Shown here: positions 1 to 12,659 of the stretch, in pieces
How the letters are laid out: each line of letters starts with the position of its first letter
Position numbering within the stretch: position 1 is the first letter of the stretch
Assembly: GCF_035046485.1 (NCBI RefSeq)
Contig: NC_085138.1
Span: forward strand, 16,805,329 to 16,869,328
Direction of reading: 5' to 3'
Length of the DNA stretch: 64,000 nucleotides
Source of the DNA: Aedes albopictus
Taxonomy: Eukaryota > Arthropoda > Insecta > Diptera > Culicidae
The notes under the pieces: model-generated
What the model saw: the letters and a program-made list of their open reading frames with translations, nothing else
What the model was told of the DNA's origin: nothing
The model's database searches: none
Program-made: the position numbers and the translations under genes

Positions 1-770
1 GTAGGTTTCAGAATGGTGGATCTTGGAGTTTGGCTAGCTTAGTGAAATGGCGTATCCACGGGTGGGTTTTAGGCCACTTTCGTGTCCTAGACTTGGCTAC
101 GGCGTCTTCCTTCTTTGGCACGATCGACGGGCCACGGACGAGAAAGTATTGGCCACGCCGAGAAGGGTCCTCTTTGGTGATTAGGGCTGTTAGCTCGAGG
201 AGCTCTCTCACGGTCGGTGAGTGTGACCAGACAGCCTGGTCTTTTACTGTTAGGCGTAGACCGGTGAACCGATCTAGGCCGAATCGTGTGGACTGTGAGG
301 GGCAATTCCGTGACAGTACCAAAATGGTAGTTCAAAAGGTCCTGTTGGAATGATCCGGAATAAAGGCACTGGTATCACAGAGACCATTTAATGTGGCATA
401 CCTGAATGAACTTAGGCTGGACTCAAGCACTATACTCGTTCACTGAACTTCTTACAAAAATCAGAGGGGTGTGTGCAAGACACAACCGAATGACGTAAAC
501 TACGTAAAACAGTTTATTATGATTGATAACGGACTTCTGTTTGCTGTTTTGTCGAACAAATCATACAATTTGTTTAGACCAACTTCGAGGTTTGTGGTTT
601 GGCTAGATCGGAAGCTACTTTAAGTTTGTAGAACTTTTGGCGGACAGCTCGGTAGGTGTATACCATGGTTGTCTTCATTCGGTGATTTCTATTCTTCCTC
701 CTCTTTGTTGTTTTATGAGCGATTACATTCTTAAACGTAACCCTTTTCTGATTTTCATTAGCAAATTATT
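1..770. other. Unassigned edge sequence
   Basis: About 50% GC in the first 350 bases, then AT-rich. Open frames of about 104-107 codons run on both strands (minus 8-322, plus 30-353) and neither resembles a family I know. The minus-strand frame has ordinary amino-acid composition without simple repeats, so it could be the edge of a transposon protein that continues outside the window, but nothing confirms this. A TGACGTAAACTACGT stretch at 491-505 has its exact reverse complement at 3204-3218. Confidence 0.3.
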
Positions 771-1245
771 GAAATTTTGGGAAAAATGCATTCCTAACCT
801 AAATTGTTCTTCAATATTTATTATTAGCCTTTTCCAGACGGGTAGGCTTAATATTACCGAATATTATAATATTTAGTAAATAACTGTATGTAATACACAT
901 TTTAAGAATTTTCGGCAAAAATTACTGGTAATTACAGATATTGAATATTTTGTAATTTAGTAATTGCAGAGATCTTATTCAAATTTGTCAACACTGGATA
1001 ACAATTTTCATTTTTAGGCAAACCAGCAAATTGTAGAAGAAATTTCACTCAGTTTTCTAATAAATTCCCATTTAATGTTAATCTTTTGCCGACCGGTTTA
1101 GCTCCGAAGAAGATTCTTCCCAGTTGACATGACCAACCGCTCGCTATGAGAGAATGCGAATGGGCCACCCCGTTATTGCTACGTTTCTGGCGGTGCGTTT
1201 GCCGCGAGAATTCGGTTTTAACTCTAGCAGAAAATTCAGAATTGT

Positions 1246-1261
1246 AGCCCTGAGAAGGGCT
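1246..1261 (-). terminator. Histone-mRNA-like 3' stem-loop (best copy)
   Basis: The minus strand reads AGCCCTTCTCAGGGCT, a 6-bp stem with a TCTC loop. It fits the metazoan histone stem-loop (GGYYCTTYTCAGRRCC) at 14 of 16 positions. The two differences are the paired ends (A-T instead of G-C), so the stem is kept. It is followed by ACAA, as is usual for these elements. This could be chance, but the loop and closing pairs match well. Confidence 0.45.
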
Positions 1262-1641
1262 GTTTAAATTTGATTTAGCAAAACCAAATCTGTTCAACAG
1301 TAAGGAGGGATTTCTTCCTTCGATGATGGTGCTGCATCCGATGATGAAAATTTTTCCGCGTGCTTCTGTACTCATCCGCAACCGCACTGGGAGATTTCGA
1401 ATGAGCCACCGCCGATGACCAGGCGTTAGCAAACTGAACTCCGCTTCCCGGCTATGCTTCTGCGTCGATGGGTCAAGGCGCGATCGTATCGCCTCTCAGT
1501 CGATCTTGGGCGGGGGTTTCCGTTCAGTGTACCGCGCTCGGCAGCGGTTTCGCTGAAGTTGGTTTTAATATGTCAGCACTTACTTGTTTTCACTTTCTAG
1601 GATAATTCTGAATGAACTCTTATGCAGAAATTTAAAATTGT

Positions 1642-1657
1642 AGCCCTCACAAGGGCT
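1642..1657 (-). terminator. Histone-like stem-loop, changed loop
   Basis: This is the same 6-bp stem as at 1246-1261, but the loop reads TGTG on the minus strand instead of TCTC. It lies about 290 bases downstream of the minus-strand TATA box at 1950-1956. The changed loop suggests decay or a non-histone role. Confidence 0.35.
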
Positions 1658-1949
1658 GTTTAAATTTGATTTCGCAAAACCAAATCTGTTTACTGTTAAG
1701 GATTTCTTCCTTCGCTGATGGCGCTGGATCCGATGATGAAAATTTTTCCGCGTGCTGCCGTACCCATCCGCAGCCGCACTGGGAGATTCCAAATGAGCCA
1801 CCGTCGATGAAACCGGGCCTACTGTCCGGTGTGCGGGACAACCGTTCGACTCGGCGACCAAAGCAAACTGAGCTCCGCTTTCCGCCCGGCGATGCTTCTG
1901 CATCGATGGGTCAAAGAATAATGAACGAAGATGAGAAGAAGCAGTTTGC

Positions 1950-1995
1950 TTTTATACTGCACAAAGGTATGGTTTCCCCTCTTGAACGTGATTGG
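1950..1995 (-). promoter_or_regulatory. CCAAT plus TATA box pair
   Basis: On the minus strand a CCAAT pentamer (1991-1995) precedes TATAAAA (1950-1956) by about 35-40 bases. This spacing is typical of RNA polymerase II core promoters, including insect histone promoters. The same pair, equally spaced, recurs at 2903-2950, so the module is duplicated rather than random. Confidence 0.45.
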
Positions 1996-2534
1996 TTAGA
2001 TACGAGGGGAGTCAAAATCAATGATGCCTTACAAATTTATCAGTAATCATTTATTTTTGCAGAATATTCAAAATAATTTAAAATAATAATTATTAGCATT
2101 TCCTGAACAGTAGACTTAGGATTAACCAATATTATAATATTTGAATATTTGAAATTCGAAAATTCTTATGGAAATTTGGCAACGCTGGTTAACAATTTTC
2201 ATTTTCCAGTAAACCAGCAAATTTTTCTAAGTTGGGCAAATTTCTATTTGATGCGCGCATAAGTTTATACACAGTACATTGAATTTAGAACTGATTCGAC
2301 ATCAAGCGGTTAAATTCTTTCCGATGAAAATTCCCAGTTGCTGTGTCATGCCTATCCGCTACCGCACTGGGGAAATGTGAATGAGCCACCATCGCCGCTG
2401 CTACTCGGTTGCTGTTGGTGCGTCTACCGCGCACGGCAGCGCTTTCGCTGTAGTTGGTTTTAATATGTCGGCACTTAAGTGTTTGCTTTCTAGGATAATT
2501 CTGAATGAACTCTTATGCAGAAATTTAAAATTTT

Positions 2535-2550
2535 AGCCCTCACAAGGGCT
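2535..2550 (-). terminator. Histone-like stem-loop, changed loop
   Basis: This is the third copy of the hairpin, identical to that at 1642-1657 with a TGTG loop on the minus strand. It lies about 355 bases downstream of the minus-strand TATA box at 2903-2909. Confidence 0.35.
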
Positions 2551-2902
2551 GTTTAAATTTGAATTCGCCACACCAAAATATATTCCACTTTCAGGAGGGA
2601 TATTTTCCTCCTGCGAAGATGTTGGATCCGATGTTGAAATTTCCTTTCCATTGCTGCCGGGCACATGCGCTACCGCACTGGGAAAAGGCGATTGAGTCAC
2701 CACCGCCGGTGCTGCTTGGTTGCCGACGGCACGTCCAACGCGCTCGGCAGTGTGAAGCAGAATGGGAGAGCGAAAATGCTCTCTCCCGCTCCACCGCGGT
2801 CGACGCTCGGAAGAATACTAACTCAGACCGGCAGCGCTCTGCCGATGCGTTCCCATCGAGTAGTCGAAGAGGACTGATGGAAGATGAGAAGAAGCAGTAA
2901 TC

Positions 2903-2950
2903 TTTTATACTGCCGGTTTCTTCCTCAAACTTGTGCTCGCACGTGATTGG
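2903..2950 (-). promoter_or_regulatory. CCAAT plus TATA box pair, second copy
   Basis: On the minus strand CCAAT (2946-2950) lies about 37 bases upstream of TATAAAA (2903-2909), inside a CAGTATAAAAGA context. The run that follows on the minus strand is GC-rich for about 200 bases, as expected downstream of a promoter, but encodes nothing recognisable. Confidence 0.45.
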
Positions 2951-2990
2951 CTGGATAAAATTAAAACATGGGTTCACTATTTCCAAATTT

Positions 2991-3655
2991 TCAATAGTTT
3001 AGAATTGAAAATAGTAACTTTTGTGTATTGTAGAAAATTGTTGTGCAGTTTTCCCATCGATTCGATCTATAATCCGGAAAATCCATCGATTACTTTTTGA
3101 GTTATTAGCGTTTGAAATCTGATGCAATTTCGTGACGGTCGCCAAATTTTAGATTTTCATTTTGCACCCGGTGCCGTGGTACAGTACCGTACCTTCCCCT
3201 TAGACGTAGTTTACGTCAAAAGCCACTTTGAAATAAAACGCACTTGTGTCTCACACGAACGCCGAATTGAAAGTGATCATGGCGGTCAGCTCAAGTCTTA
3301 AAATGCCATCCAGTCCATGCCTTCCCATTGTTCCTTAATCGTTACTCCATGTTTCCTATCCTTGGTAGCAGCACCACCCATTATGCTACCGGTTTGCCTA
3401 CTTTTACTGCCACAGTTGATTTACGCCCGCCACCCATTTTTGCCATAGTTTATTCAAATTACATTTAATATTTAGCTTACAACATATTTCTACTACCTAA
3501 TACAGTTTACAATTTTAGTCTAACTCTAACCAACTCTATTTATTCCAAACACTTAACAAACAAACACTATAGTTTCCTCAACAATACGCACAAATTAAAA
3601 ATTATATTGGGATAATTGTAACTGAACGGTTACAAGTCCTTGGATCAGATTGGTG

Positions 3656-3658
<3 letters not shown>
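2991..3658. other. Unassigned AT-rich spacer
   Basis: No coding frame or repeat structure is seen apart from ACGTAGTTTACGTCA at 3204-3218, the inverted partner of the sequence at 491-505. The two may be remnants of one inserted element bracketing the duplicated unit. Confidence 0.4.

Positions 3659-3698
<40 letters not shown>
3659..3698. repeat. (TA)n microsatellite, left part
   Basis: About 20 TA dinucleotides abut the left end of the foldback at 3699. With the longer tract at 4886-5026 it forms one microsatellite split by that insertion. Confidence 0.9.
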
Positions 3699-5500
<1,802 letters not shown>

Positions 5501-5574
5501 TTATGAAATTCAAATAACTCAACGTACATATGTACAGATGGGTAAATTATTGGTCAAATTGGGAAAAAATCCAC

Positions 5575-5645
5575 AGCTCAGGTGAGATTTGAACTCACGA
5601 CCCTTATTCGCTAGACAAGTGCTTTACCAACTAAGCTACCGAGCC
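5575..5645 (-). tRNA. tRNA-like sequence, anticodon AGC, left arm
   Basis: On the minus strand this 71-nt sequence folds as acceptor GGCTCGG/CTGAGCT (7 bp with two G-U pairs), D stem GCTT/AAGC, anticodon stem CTTGT/ATAAG with loop CTAGCGA (anticodon AGC, alanine), and T arm GTGAG/CTCAC with loop TTCAAAT. Internal A and B boxes are visible and a T6 run (A 5564-5569 on plus) follows, as for RNA polymerase III genes. The G3-U70 pair that marks true alanine tRNAs is absent (C3-G70). It is more likely tRNA-derived transposon sequence than a working tRNA-Ala. Confidence 0.5.
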
Positions 5646-6105
5646 AATTAGTTAGAGTCGTTTTCGAGCATCTACCTCTACGTAGTTACCCGTCGTATCA
5701 AATAGAATGCGAACGACGCGTTTGATCGCCTTCCAGGTAGCATTGTTCTTCCTCTACAAGTGGTTGAAGAAGCGTTGCCTGTACGATAGGCAAACAGTTT
5801 CAAACAATAGACCACCTCACGGCGAAATTCTATCTCTTTCGCTCTTTCAGAGAGTTTGAAAACAACAGGACCAGTACCTGTCAAATTTGACAGGTGTTGG
5901 TCCTGTTGTTGTCTAATTTCCCGTAGGAGAGAAAGAGAACGATTTCTTGATGACGTCACCGTGCAATGGAGTATAAACAAATCGCTTTCGCTCTTCGTAC
6001 ATATGTACAACAGAGATGGTTATATTTGCGGTTTAGGGGAAGATGATATAGATCGATGAGATTAGAATTGAACCTTATGACAACTAAGTTGCCGGGTCAT
6101 TAATT

Positions 6106-6176
6106 GGCTCGGTAGCTTAGTTGGTAAAGCACTTGTCTAGCGAATAAGGGTCGTGAGTTCAAATCTCACCTGAGCT
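6106..6176 (+). tRNA. tRNA-like sequence, anticodon AGC, right arm
   Basis: This is identical to the minus-strand copy at 5575-5645 and points outward to the right. The T6 run at 6182-6187 would terminate polymerase III. It has the same complete cloverleaf and the same lack of the G3-U70 alanine identity pair. The two copies face away from each other across the palindrome centre. Confidence 0.5.
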
Positions 6177-7690
6177 GTGGATTTTTTCCCAATTTGACCA
6201 ATAATTTACCCATCTGTACATATGTACGTTGAGTTATTTGAATTTCATAATTTGACCACACGGATTGGTATTACCGAAAATTTGCACTTCAAGTGAGTAA
6301 TTTTTTTTTCATTTTTTTCACAAAATTCAAAAAAAAATCAGGGAATACTTCAGAAGTACCACCAAAAATAAATTCAGAAATTCTCCCAGAAGTTCCTCAA
6401 AAAAACTCAAGGCATTTTTTCCTTCATGAAATCCTTGAAAAAAAAATTCAAACGAATGCCCCCGAAAATTCTTCAAGAGTTTTTCCTAAGGACAAAATTT
6501 CAAAACTTTCTAGGGATCCCTTCCAAAAAATTCTCTGGGGTTTGCTTTGGAAATATTACTAGAGATAATTAAAAAAAAACTTCTTAAATTCCTACATGAT
6601 TTTTTTTTGTTTTAGAAATTCCTTTAAAGTTTCGTTTAAAAATTCCATTGATATCTTTAGTGATTCCTCCATGAAATATATGAAAAATATGAAACCTATA
6701 AAATATAATTGTTTATAAAAAAAATGAAATTATGAAATTTGGGAAAAATATATGAAAATATCTCCCATAAAATTGAATGATTTTTTTAGAAATCTTCTCA
6801 GGTTTACTGTTTGCAAATCTTCCATGGACATTTGAAAAAATTATGCTGCAGTTTCTTTGAAACAATTTCTAGTTATTAAATTAAAAATTATTTCAGGATT
6901 TTTTTTTTCAAAAAAAATTTCAGGTATTTCTTCTGAAATTCCTTAGCGTATTCTTTTATTATTCTTAAAAATATTCAGTTTTCTTGATGAATTCCTCTAT
7001 GAATTCTTTTAGACAACCCTCTGAGAATAAATCAAGCAGCTCCTCCAGGAGTTCCTTAAGAAATTCATCGAAAGATTTTTCCATAAAATTCTTTAAAAAA
7101 TATTTTTTTTTACAGAATTGTTTTCAAAATATAAAAAACCATGTTTTTAAAATAAATTCTTCCACGGATTTCTTCAGAACTTTCTCCGGGGGTTCTTTTG
7201 GAACACGTTCCATGGATTGCTCAAGAAGTTCTACCTTGAGTATCCTTAAAATCTCAATCACCAAAAAAGTTTCCTTTATGGATTTCTTGGAACTTTATAC
7301 AGAAATTCCATCAGAAGATCTTCCATTCTTTCAGAAATTCGTTCAAGGATGCCTTCTTCCATTATTTCTTTTACCAAATCTTCTAAGAACTCTTTAGAAA
7401 TTACTCCAGAGCTCTGGAAATTTCACCTTTAATTCCTCCAGAAGTTTCCCCTGGAATGTTTTCGCGATTTTTTTTTTCAAAAATTCTTTTTTGCGATCTC
7501 AAGGATTTTTTTCAGCGGTTGCTTCAGGAAGTCACCTAAGGATGCCTCCATAAATATCTCAAAGGGTTGAAACAATTATAAGTTCTCCCTAAATTTTCTC
7601 CACAAAATTCTCAGAGTATTTATTCTAAAGAATGCTTTAGAAAACCCAGGAATGCCTCTGGGAATTGTTCAACTTACTTTCAATACTGAG

Positions 7691-8071
7691 CAAAGATGCC
7701 AGATTACTTTATCAAAAATCTGTATCAATACAAATTTTTCTGTATTGCTGAATTTCAGGGTAGAGCAGACACCGAGAGTCCTAGGTTTCAATAGAATCCA
7801 ATTAAAATGTACTGCTTTTTGACGGTTTTCAAGTTATACCTGTTTTTACCGGCATTTGTTTTTCTTAAACTTGTGTGAATATTAAAAATTTTCATATATT
7901 TTTTAAAGTTTTAGCAGTAATTTATAAAGTTTTCTTTGAATCTTCAAATTTACGCTTTCTGGAGAAATCTGTATCACAGTTCAAAAATCTGTATTTTTTC
8001 TGTAATCTGAATCTTGTCTGCATAGATAGAATCTGTATAATACAGAAAAATCTGTATATCTGGCATCTCTG
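7691..8071. mobile_element. hAT-like MITE (381 bp)
   Basis: The ends read CAAAGATGCCAG and CTGGCATCTCTG, imperfect inverted repeats. They are flanked by 8-bp near-duplicates (atactgag at 7683-7690, gttctgag at 8072-8079; 6 of 8 match). An 8-bp target duplication and a CA-G terminus fit the hAT superfamily. Subterminal AATCTGTAT/ATACAGAAAAATC words are repeated inside. There is no transposase. Confidence 0.6.
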
Positions 8072-9040
8072 GTTCTGAGCACCCAAGGCAACCCATAAAG
8101 CTTTTATTCATTAGGGCTCTTATTTATTAGGTATCCAATAGATTTCTTCAGAAATTTGTCAGAGGAATGCTCCAGAGCTATTTTCAAAGACTCTTCTTAA
8201 AAATATTCTGAGTGTTACTTCAGGATTATCTCATAAAATCTTCCATAAATTGCTTCAGAAATTCCTCCAGGGTTTTGTTCAGTAATTCCAGGAATTCTTC
8301 AGATATCTATGAATATTTTCAAGAATTCTTTCAAAAATTCCCTCATTCATTCTGTTGGACGATCTCTCGTGGATTCTTCAGAAATTTCCACAGCGGTTCC
8401 ATAAAACATCTTCCAGGTATTCCATGAGAAATTTTTTAAAGGAATTCATTCAGAAATTTTGCAATGGATTTTATCACAAAATCTTTCAAAGATTCCTCCA
8501 GCAAACTCTAGAAAAAGTTCTTCAGATTCTGAACATTTTCCAGGTATACCGTCAGAAAATTCTATATGCGTTTCTGAAGAAAATCCACCAGAAATTCTTT
8601 TAGAAAGTCTTCTGGGAATTCATTTGGAAATTTATTCAGAAAATTTTCAAGAAATTTCTTTAACAACTTGAGAAATATTTTTCATAGGTACCTCCAGAAG
8701 TTCTTATAGAAAATTTTCCTTGGATTGCTGAAGTAATTTCTCCTTGAGTATAGTTTAACAATTTCTTCACATTTTCTTCCATAACTTTGCTCAAGAGAAC
8801 AGTCAGATCAGTCAACGCATTATTTGCTAAAAAACCATGCATGTTTTTTTCTCAGAAATTCTTCCATCATTTCTTTCAGAAAAATCTTCGAGGGTTCATA
8901 CAAAAAATCTTTCACGAATTCCTCTAACCATTTCGTCAGGAAATCCGAAATTCAGATTTTAATTTTTTTCTATGGATTTATTTATTATTTATCTTCCAGA
9001 GATTCCTTCGAAAGTTCTTCCTTGTGAAAATTCTCCAGAC

Positions 9041-9110
9041 CAGAGATGCCAGATATACAGATTTTTCTGTATTATACAGTTTTTTGACCTTCTATACAGA
9101 CATGATGCTC
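9041..9110. mobile_element. Fragment of the same hAT-like MITE
   Basis: CAGAGATGCCAGATATACAG matches the inverted right end of the MITE at 7691-8071, followed by the same CTGTATTATACAG words. The other end is not recognisable, so this is a truncated copy in the satellite. Confidence 0.5.
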
Positions 9111-10589
9111 TAGACATCCATTCAAAAATTACCCTAAAGTTTCCATCAGAAAATGTTCCACAGATTTTTTTTTGAAAATTCATCAAGGGTTTTTGATTTT
9201 TCTAGAAATTCAACAAAATTTTCAAAATAACTCCATAACAGTTCCTTAAAGATCAATCCAGAGATTCAAACTATCAGAAATTCTTGTAGAGATTTCTCCA
9301 AAAATTCTCGATATAATTTCTTTGGAAAATCTTCCCTTAATAATACTTATTGTTGGGAGAAATCATCAGGAATTCCGAAATATCTCTAGGAATTCATTCA
9401 AAAGTTTCATCATCAACAATTTTAAACATTTCTCCACAAATTTCGCGATGGTTTCTTTTTGAGAATCTAAGTAGTATGCGTTCCTTCATAAACTCTTACA
9501 TTTATATCTTTATAAATTTCTCCAGGGTGGTTTCAGGAAAATTTACAGGGATTTCTTCGAAAATTTCATTTGACAATCATTTTTGAATTCACATGGAATT
9601 TTGTTAAGTGATTTTTGTATAAAACCTTGATATGATTCCATTAAAAAATCTTACAGAGGTACTTTCAAACTCTTTTTGAGAAAATCGTTTAAAAATTGCT
9701 TCTATCCAACCCAACATAGAGTTCCTTGGTAACACCGGAGAGAATTTCTTTGAGAAATTCCGTCAAACATTTCTCTGGGAATTCTTTTGAAAATTCATTC
9801 ACAAATGCCAGCAAAAGTTTCTAAAGAAATTCTTCAAGAACTTTTCAAGCAGTTCTTCCAGGATTTCCTTTAAAAAATTATCCAATTCTTATTCAAAAAT
9901 TATTCCGGGAATGTCTTTCTCAGAAATTCCAACATTTTTGTTTCAGAACAAACTATAGAGATTGCTTTAGAGATTCTTCCTTCGACAATTCCCCTAGATA
10001 TGTTTCCAGAAATTTCTCCAAGATGTCTTCTAGAAAAGCGTCAACGGATTTCTTCCGCTATTGCCCCATTAATGCATAGAATTTTTTTTTCCTGGGCTCG
10101 TTAAAAACAATTAAAGGATTGTCTCAAAAAATTCATGGACTGCTCAAGAGATTCCTCCATAAATTTCTTCAGATTTTTGTCCAAAATTTTCTACACAAAT
10201 TGCACTTGAGATTCTTCGAAAAATCCTCCAAGAATTTCACTTAAACATATGGATTACTTTAGAGAATCATCTTTAAATTCTATTGGAAATTCTTCCGCAG
10301 TTTATAACGCGGAATCTATTATTGATTTTTCCATATGTTGCTCCTGAAATGTGTTCCCGAAATCTTTTTAAAATACTTGTCATTAATTTCGCCAGAAATT
10401 TTTCACCATGGTTTCATTTTAGGATTTTTTTTTTACGAATTCATTTCCTAAACAAAATGTCCTAAGGATTCTATTACATTTTTTGCAGAGATTCATTCAG
10501 AGACTGCTTTAGAGATCCATCCAGAATATCTCCAAGGGTTACTTTAGAAACTCTTCCGGGGATTCCTTCAGAAATTCCTACATGGATTT

Positions 10590-10730
10590 TGTGGTGACGA
10601 GTGTCTTATCCATTCTTCGTATACATGCACCTGCATTGTGACGCGACCGGCGCGGCATTGGCTCTGCTGAGCAGCACTTGAATACTTAGTCTATTACACA
10701 CTCTCGTGCTTACCAGACGCGGTTCCCACA
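10590..10730 (+). repeat. 5' LTR of the non-coding element
   Basis: 141 bp, beginning TGTGGTGACGAG and ending GGTTCCCACA, so it has TG...CA termini. It is preceded by the GATTT target duplication and followed two bases later by the primer binding site. It matches the 3' LTR at every base I compared. Confidence 0.9.
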
Positions 10731-10732
10731 AG

Positions 10733-10745
10733 TGGCGACGAGGAT
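10733..10745 (+). other. Primer binding site, tRNA-Ser
   Basis: TGGCGACGAGGAT is the exact complement of the 3' end of an insect tRNA-Ser(GCU) with its CCA, as I recall that tRNA. It starts two bases after the 5' LTR. Bombyx mag and related Ty3/gypsy elements use tRNA-Ser primers. Confidence 0.75.
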
Positions 10746-11704
10746 AAAAAATAGTTTTTCGCGGTATGAGAAGTGAAAATGATAATTCTATTACAGAAAT
10801 AAAAATGAAGCGGGATGTGAAAGAAATTGCCCGTAGGAATGTGAATTACTAAGCGAAGAAACAAGTGCTTTTCAAAAATATGGGAAAAAATTAAACGAAA
10901 CGTGTGATGGCGTGGTTGACGCTGCTATCCTGCATGCGGTGACCTTGATTGTTCTCGCGTGCGGAAGAACAAAGAAGATTTAGCCAGTGGTTATTGTGTT
11001 GAGTGGCTGAGCCGTTGAAAGGGCAAAACAAAAGTGAAACGAAATGAAACGCGTGTGCAGAACTGTGTTCAATGTTTAAAGATCCATGCGTTCTTTGGTA
11101 TGGTGATTGTTGGTGGCTTTATGTGGAATCATTATATATTTCTTAATTGCACTCTAACAGCCACTGATAAGAGGTGGCATAAGATTTGCACATGGTTATT
11201 TTCAGCGTAAGCCTACACAGAAAGGTATGTAATTTGTTGATTCATTATAGTTCTACAGGATATGCTTCAGGTACGCAAAGCTTAAAACCAGATTGGACCG
11301 GATTATTCATAACGAAAAAAATGGAAACGGGAAGAAAAAAAAATGCTTAAAATATGTGATTTAATTCACTGAAAGTAGTGATCCTGTGATTGAATTCACT
11401 TTAGATATTGGATGTACTAGGAGTTCAGTAATCCCCTGAGCTGACATCATCGTATTCTACTATATTTCAGCAACTTCTCATTACTGGGGTCGTATTTAGT
11501 ACTGTTTTCCTAGGTACCGCTAAAATTCATTTTTACATTTCATGAGCACGCGTTAAGATCAGGTAGAGAATTGTCAGATAATGGGGGCACGGGGCAGATG
11601 ACGGAGAGAACGCGCAGTTTATTCTTTGTCAGAACTTGTACAGATAATGACACAATCTCGAAAACGTTAAAAAAAACCCAGATTTATCCACCTAGTGGTG
11701 ATAG
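10746..11704 (+). other. Leader region of the non-coding element
   Basis: A/G-rich sequence after the primer site, similar in feel to Ty3/gypsy leaders, with no coding frame. Two copies of the GTGATTNAATTCACT motif lie at 11356-11370 and 11386-11400. Confidence 0.5.
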
Positions 11705-12659
11705 TGCCTTTCTCGTCAAATATGTACTCATGATCTTTCCGTCGACGCAATCAATCTAGCATTAGAGTCAGTGATCAGCCCTAAATCTCTGAGCTTTGGT
11801 AACGGACGAGATGGAGGAAATGCTCATAACAGCGATCTGGGACTGTACCACCTAAGAATTTCTGAATCATGAGAATGCTTACCTATTTAGAAAATCAAGA
11901 ATTTTATCAAGGTCATCATCGAATTGGGGCACTTATTCCTACATTATGTTCAACGTATGGGCAGAGCTGAAAGTATCAGTACTTTCAGTTGACTGCTTGA
12001 CCACCTTCACTGGAGGATTCATACCAAGATGACAATAGGGTTCAACTTTTTTCACAGATCACTTTGACAAAGTTTTATCTGCACACTTTATGCTATATTT
12101 TATTATCATTGGTTACAAAATTCATGTAGAATTTGTAATGTAGTTATTTGAATTGTCAATGCTATATCACATTCAAATATCAACCACATTACAGAGCTCG
12201 CCCTCCAGTCATATCAAAATTTTGCGAAGTAACTTTAGACGCAAATAAAGATTTAAAAGAATGTTCCGGGAACTTAAATTTTAATTTTTCCATACAACGT
12301 TGATCCATCCTACTGTAAATTTATGTCTCAGGAATCTAAAATGGTGTGATTTGATGGGATCGCTTTAGTTTTTTTTTAGGTTTTTGGTTCTCTTACACTA
12401 GTTCACTTTCGTAATTCCGCTGAAGCACCCAACGCTGCTTCTGCAACACCACCGGTAGCCTCTTATGTAGTCTCAGTCTATTTTGTATTTCTTACGGACC
12501 CCCGGAAATGACTCCGGAACACAATCGGTATATTTAAATGTGATCTGAGTTTATGAAAATTGTTTATCAGGTTACCCGGAACTAAAAACATTACCGGTGG
12601 TAGTAACTTCTGTGGACTGTGCCTATTTTCTTATTATCCATGCATCAGGTTACTGATAA

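Larger units (their letters stand above)
770..2990 (-). repeat. Duplicated ~1.27-kb unit with histone-like promoter and 3' stem-loop modules
   Basis: The sequence near 821-1040 recurs near 2090-2240, giving a period of about 1.27 kb. Shorter sub-units recur inside: a segment ending in an AGCCCT-AGGGCT hairpin is seen at about 1246, 1642 and 2535, and a CCGCACTGGG-containing segment at about 1384, 1774, 2362 and 2674. Read on the minus strand, two sub-units have the order CCAAT box, TATA box, about 300-360 bases, then a hairpin resembling the histone mRNA 3' stem-loop. That spacing would suit a replication-dependent core histone gene with some sequence lost. I could not find histone protein sequence in any frame between the signals. 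It is therefore either a set of decayed histone copies or an unrelated tandem family that carries such signals. Confidence 0.5.
5501..6250. mobile_element. 750-bp foldback element with a tRNA-like gene in each arm
   Basis: The outer 145 bases (5501-5645) recur in reverse complement at 6106-6250 without a difference that I can see. The centre near 5885 is itself a palindrome (CCTGTCAAATTTGACAGG, extended by ACAACAGGACC and its inverse). Each arm contains a 71-nt cloverleaf-capable tRNA sequence reading outward, followed by a 6-T run. The inner 450 bases show only partial symmetry and no gene. No clear target duplication was found. It resembles a MITE or foldback that captured, or was built from, a tRNA-derived sequence. 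Confidence 0.75.
6285..10584. repeat. Degenerate AT-rich satellite (TTCAGAAATTCCTCCAGG-like)
   Basis: About 4.3 kb built from diverged 18-30-bp units in which short words such as TTCAGAAATTC, CCTCCAG and AAATTCTT recur many times. Similar units appear at 20600-21100 and 48960-52330, and a GC-richer relative at 22222-22525. All open frames here are short and reflect the repeats. The stretch is interrupted by an hAT-like MITE (7691-8071) and a fragment of the same MITE (from 9041). The LTR element at 10590 is inserted at its right edge. Confidence 0.75.

Noticed and set aside
1580..2986. Histone protein gene on the minus strand
   Set aside because: Promoter boxes and stem-loop are suggestive, but no frame gives histone sequence.
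5575..6176. Two functional tRNA-Ala genes
   Set aside because: They fold well, but the alanine identity pair is absent and both lie in the arms of a foldback; treated as tRNA-derived transposon sequence.
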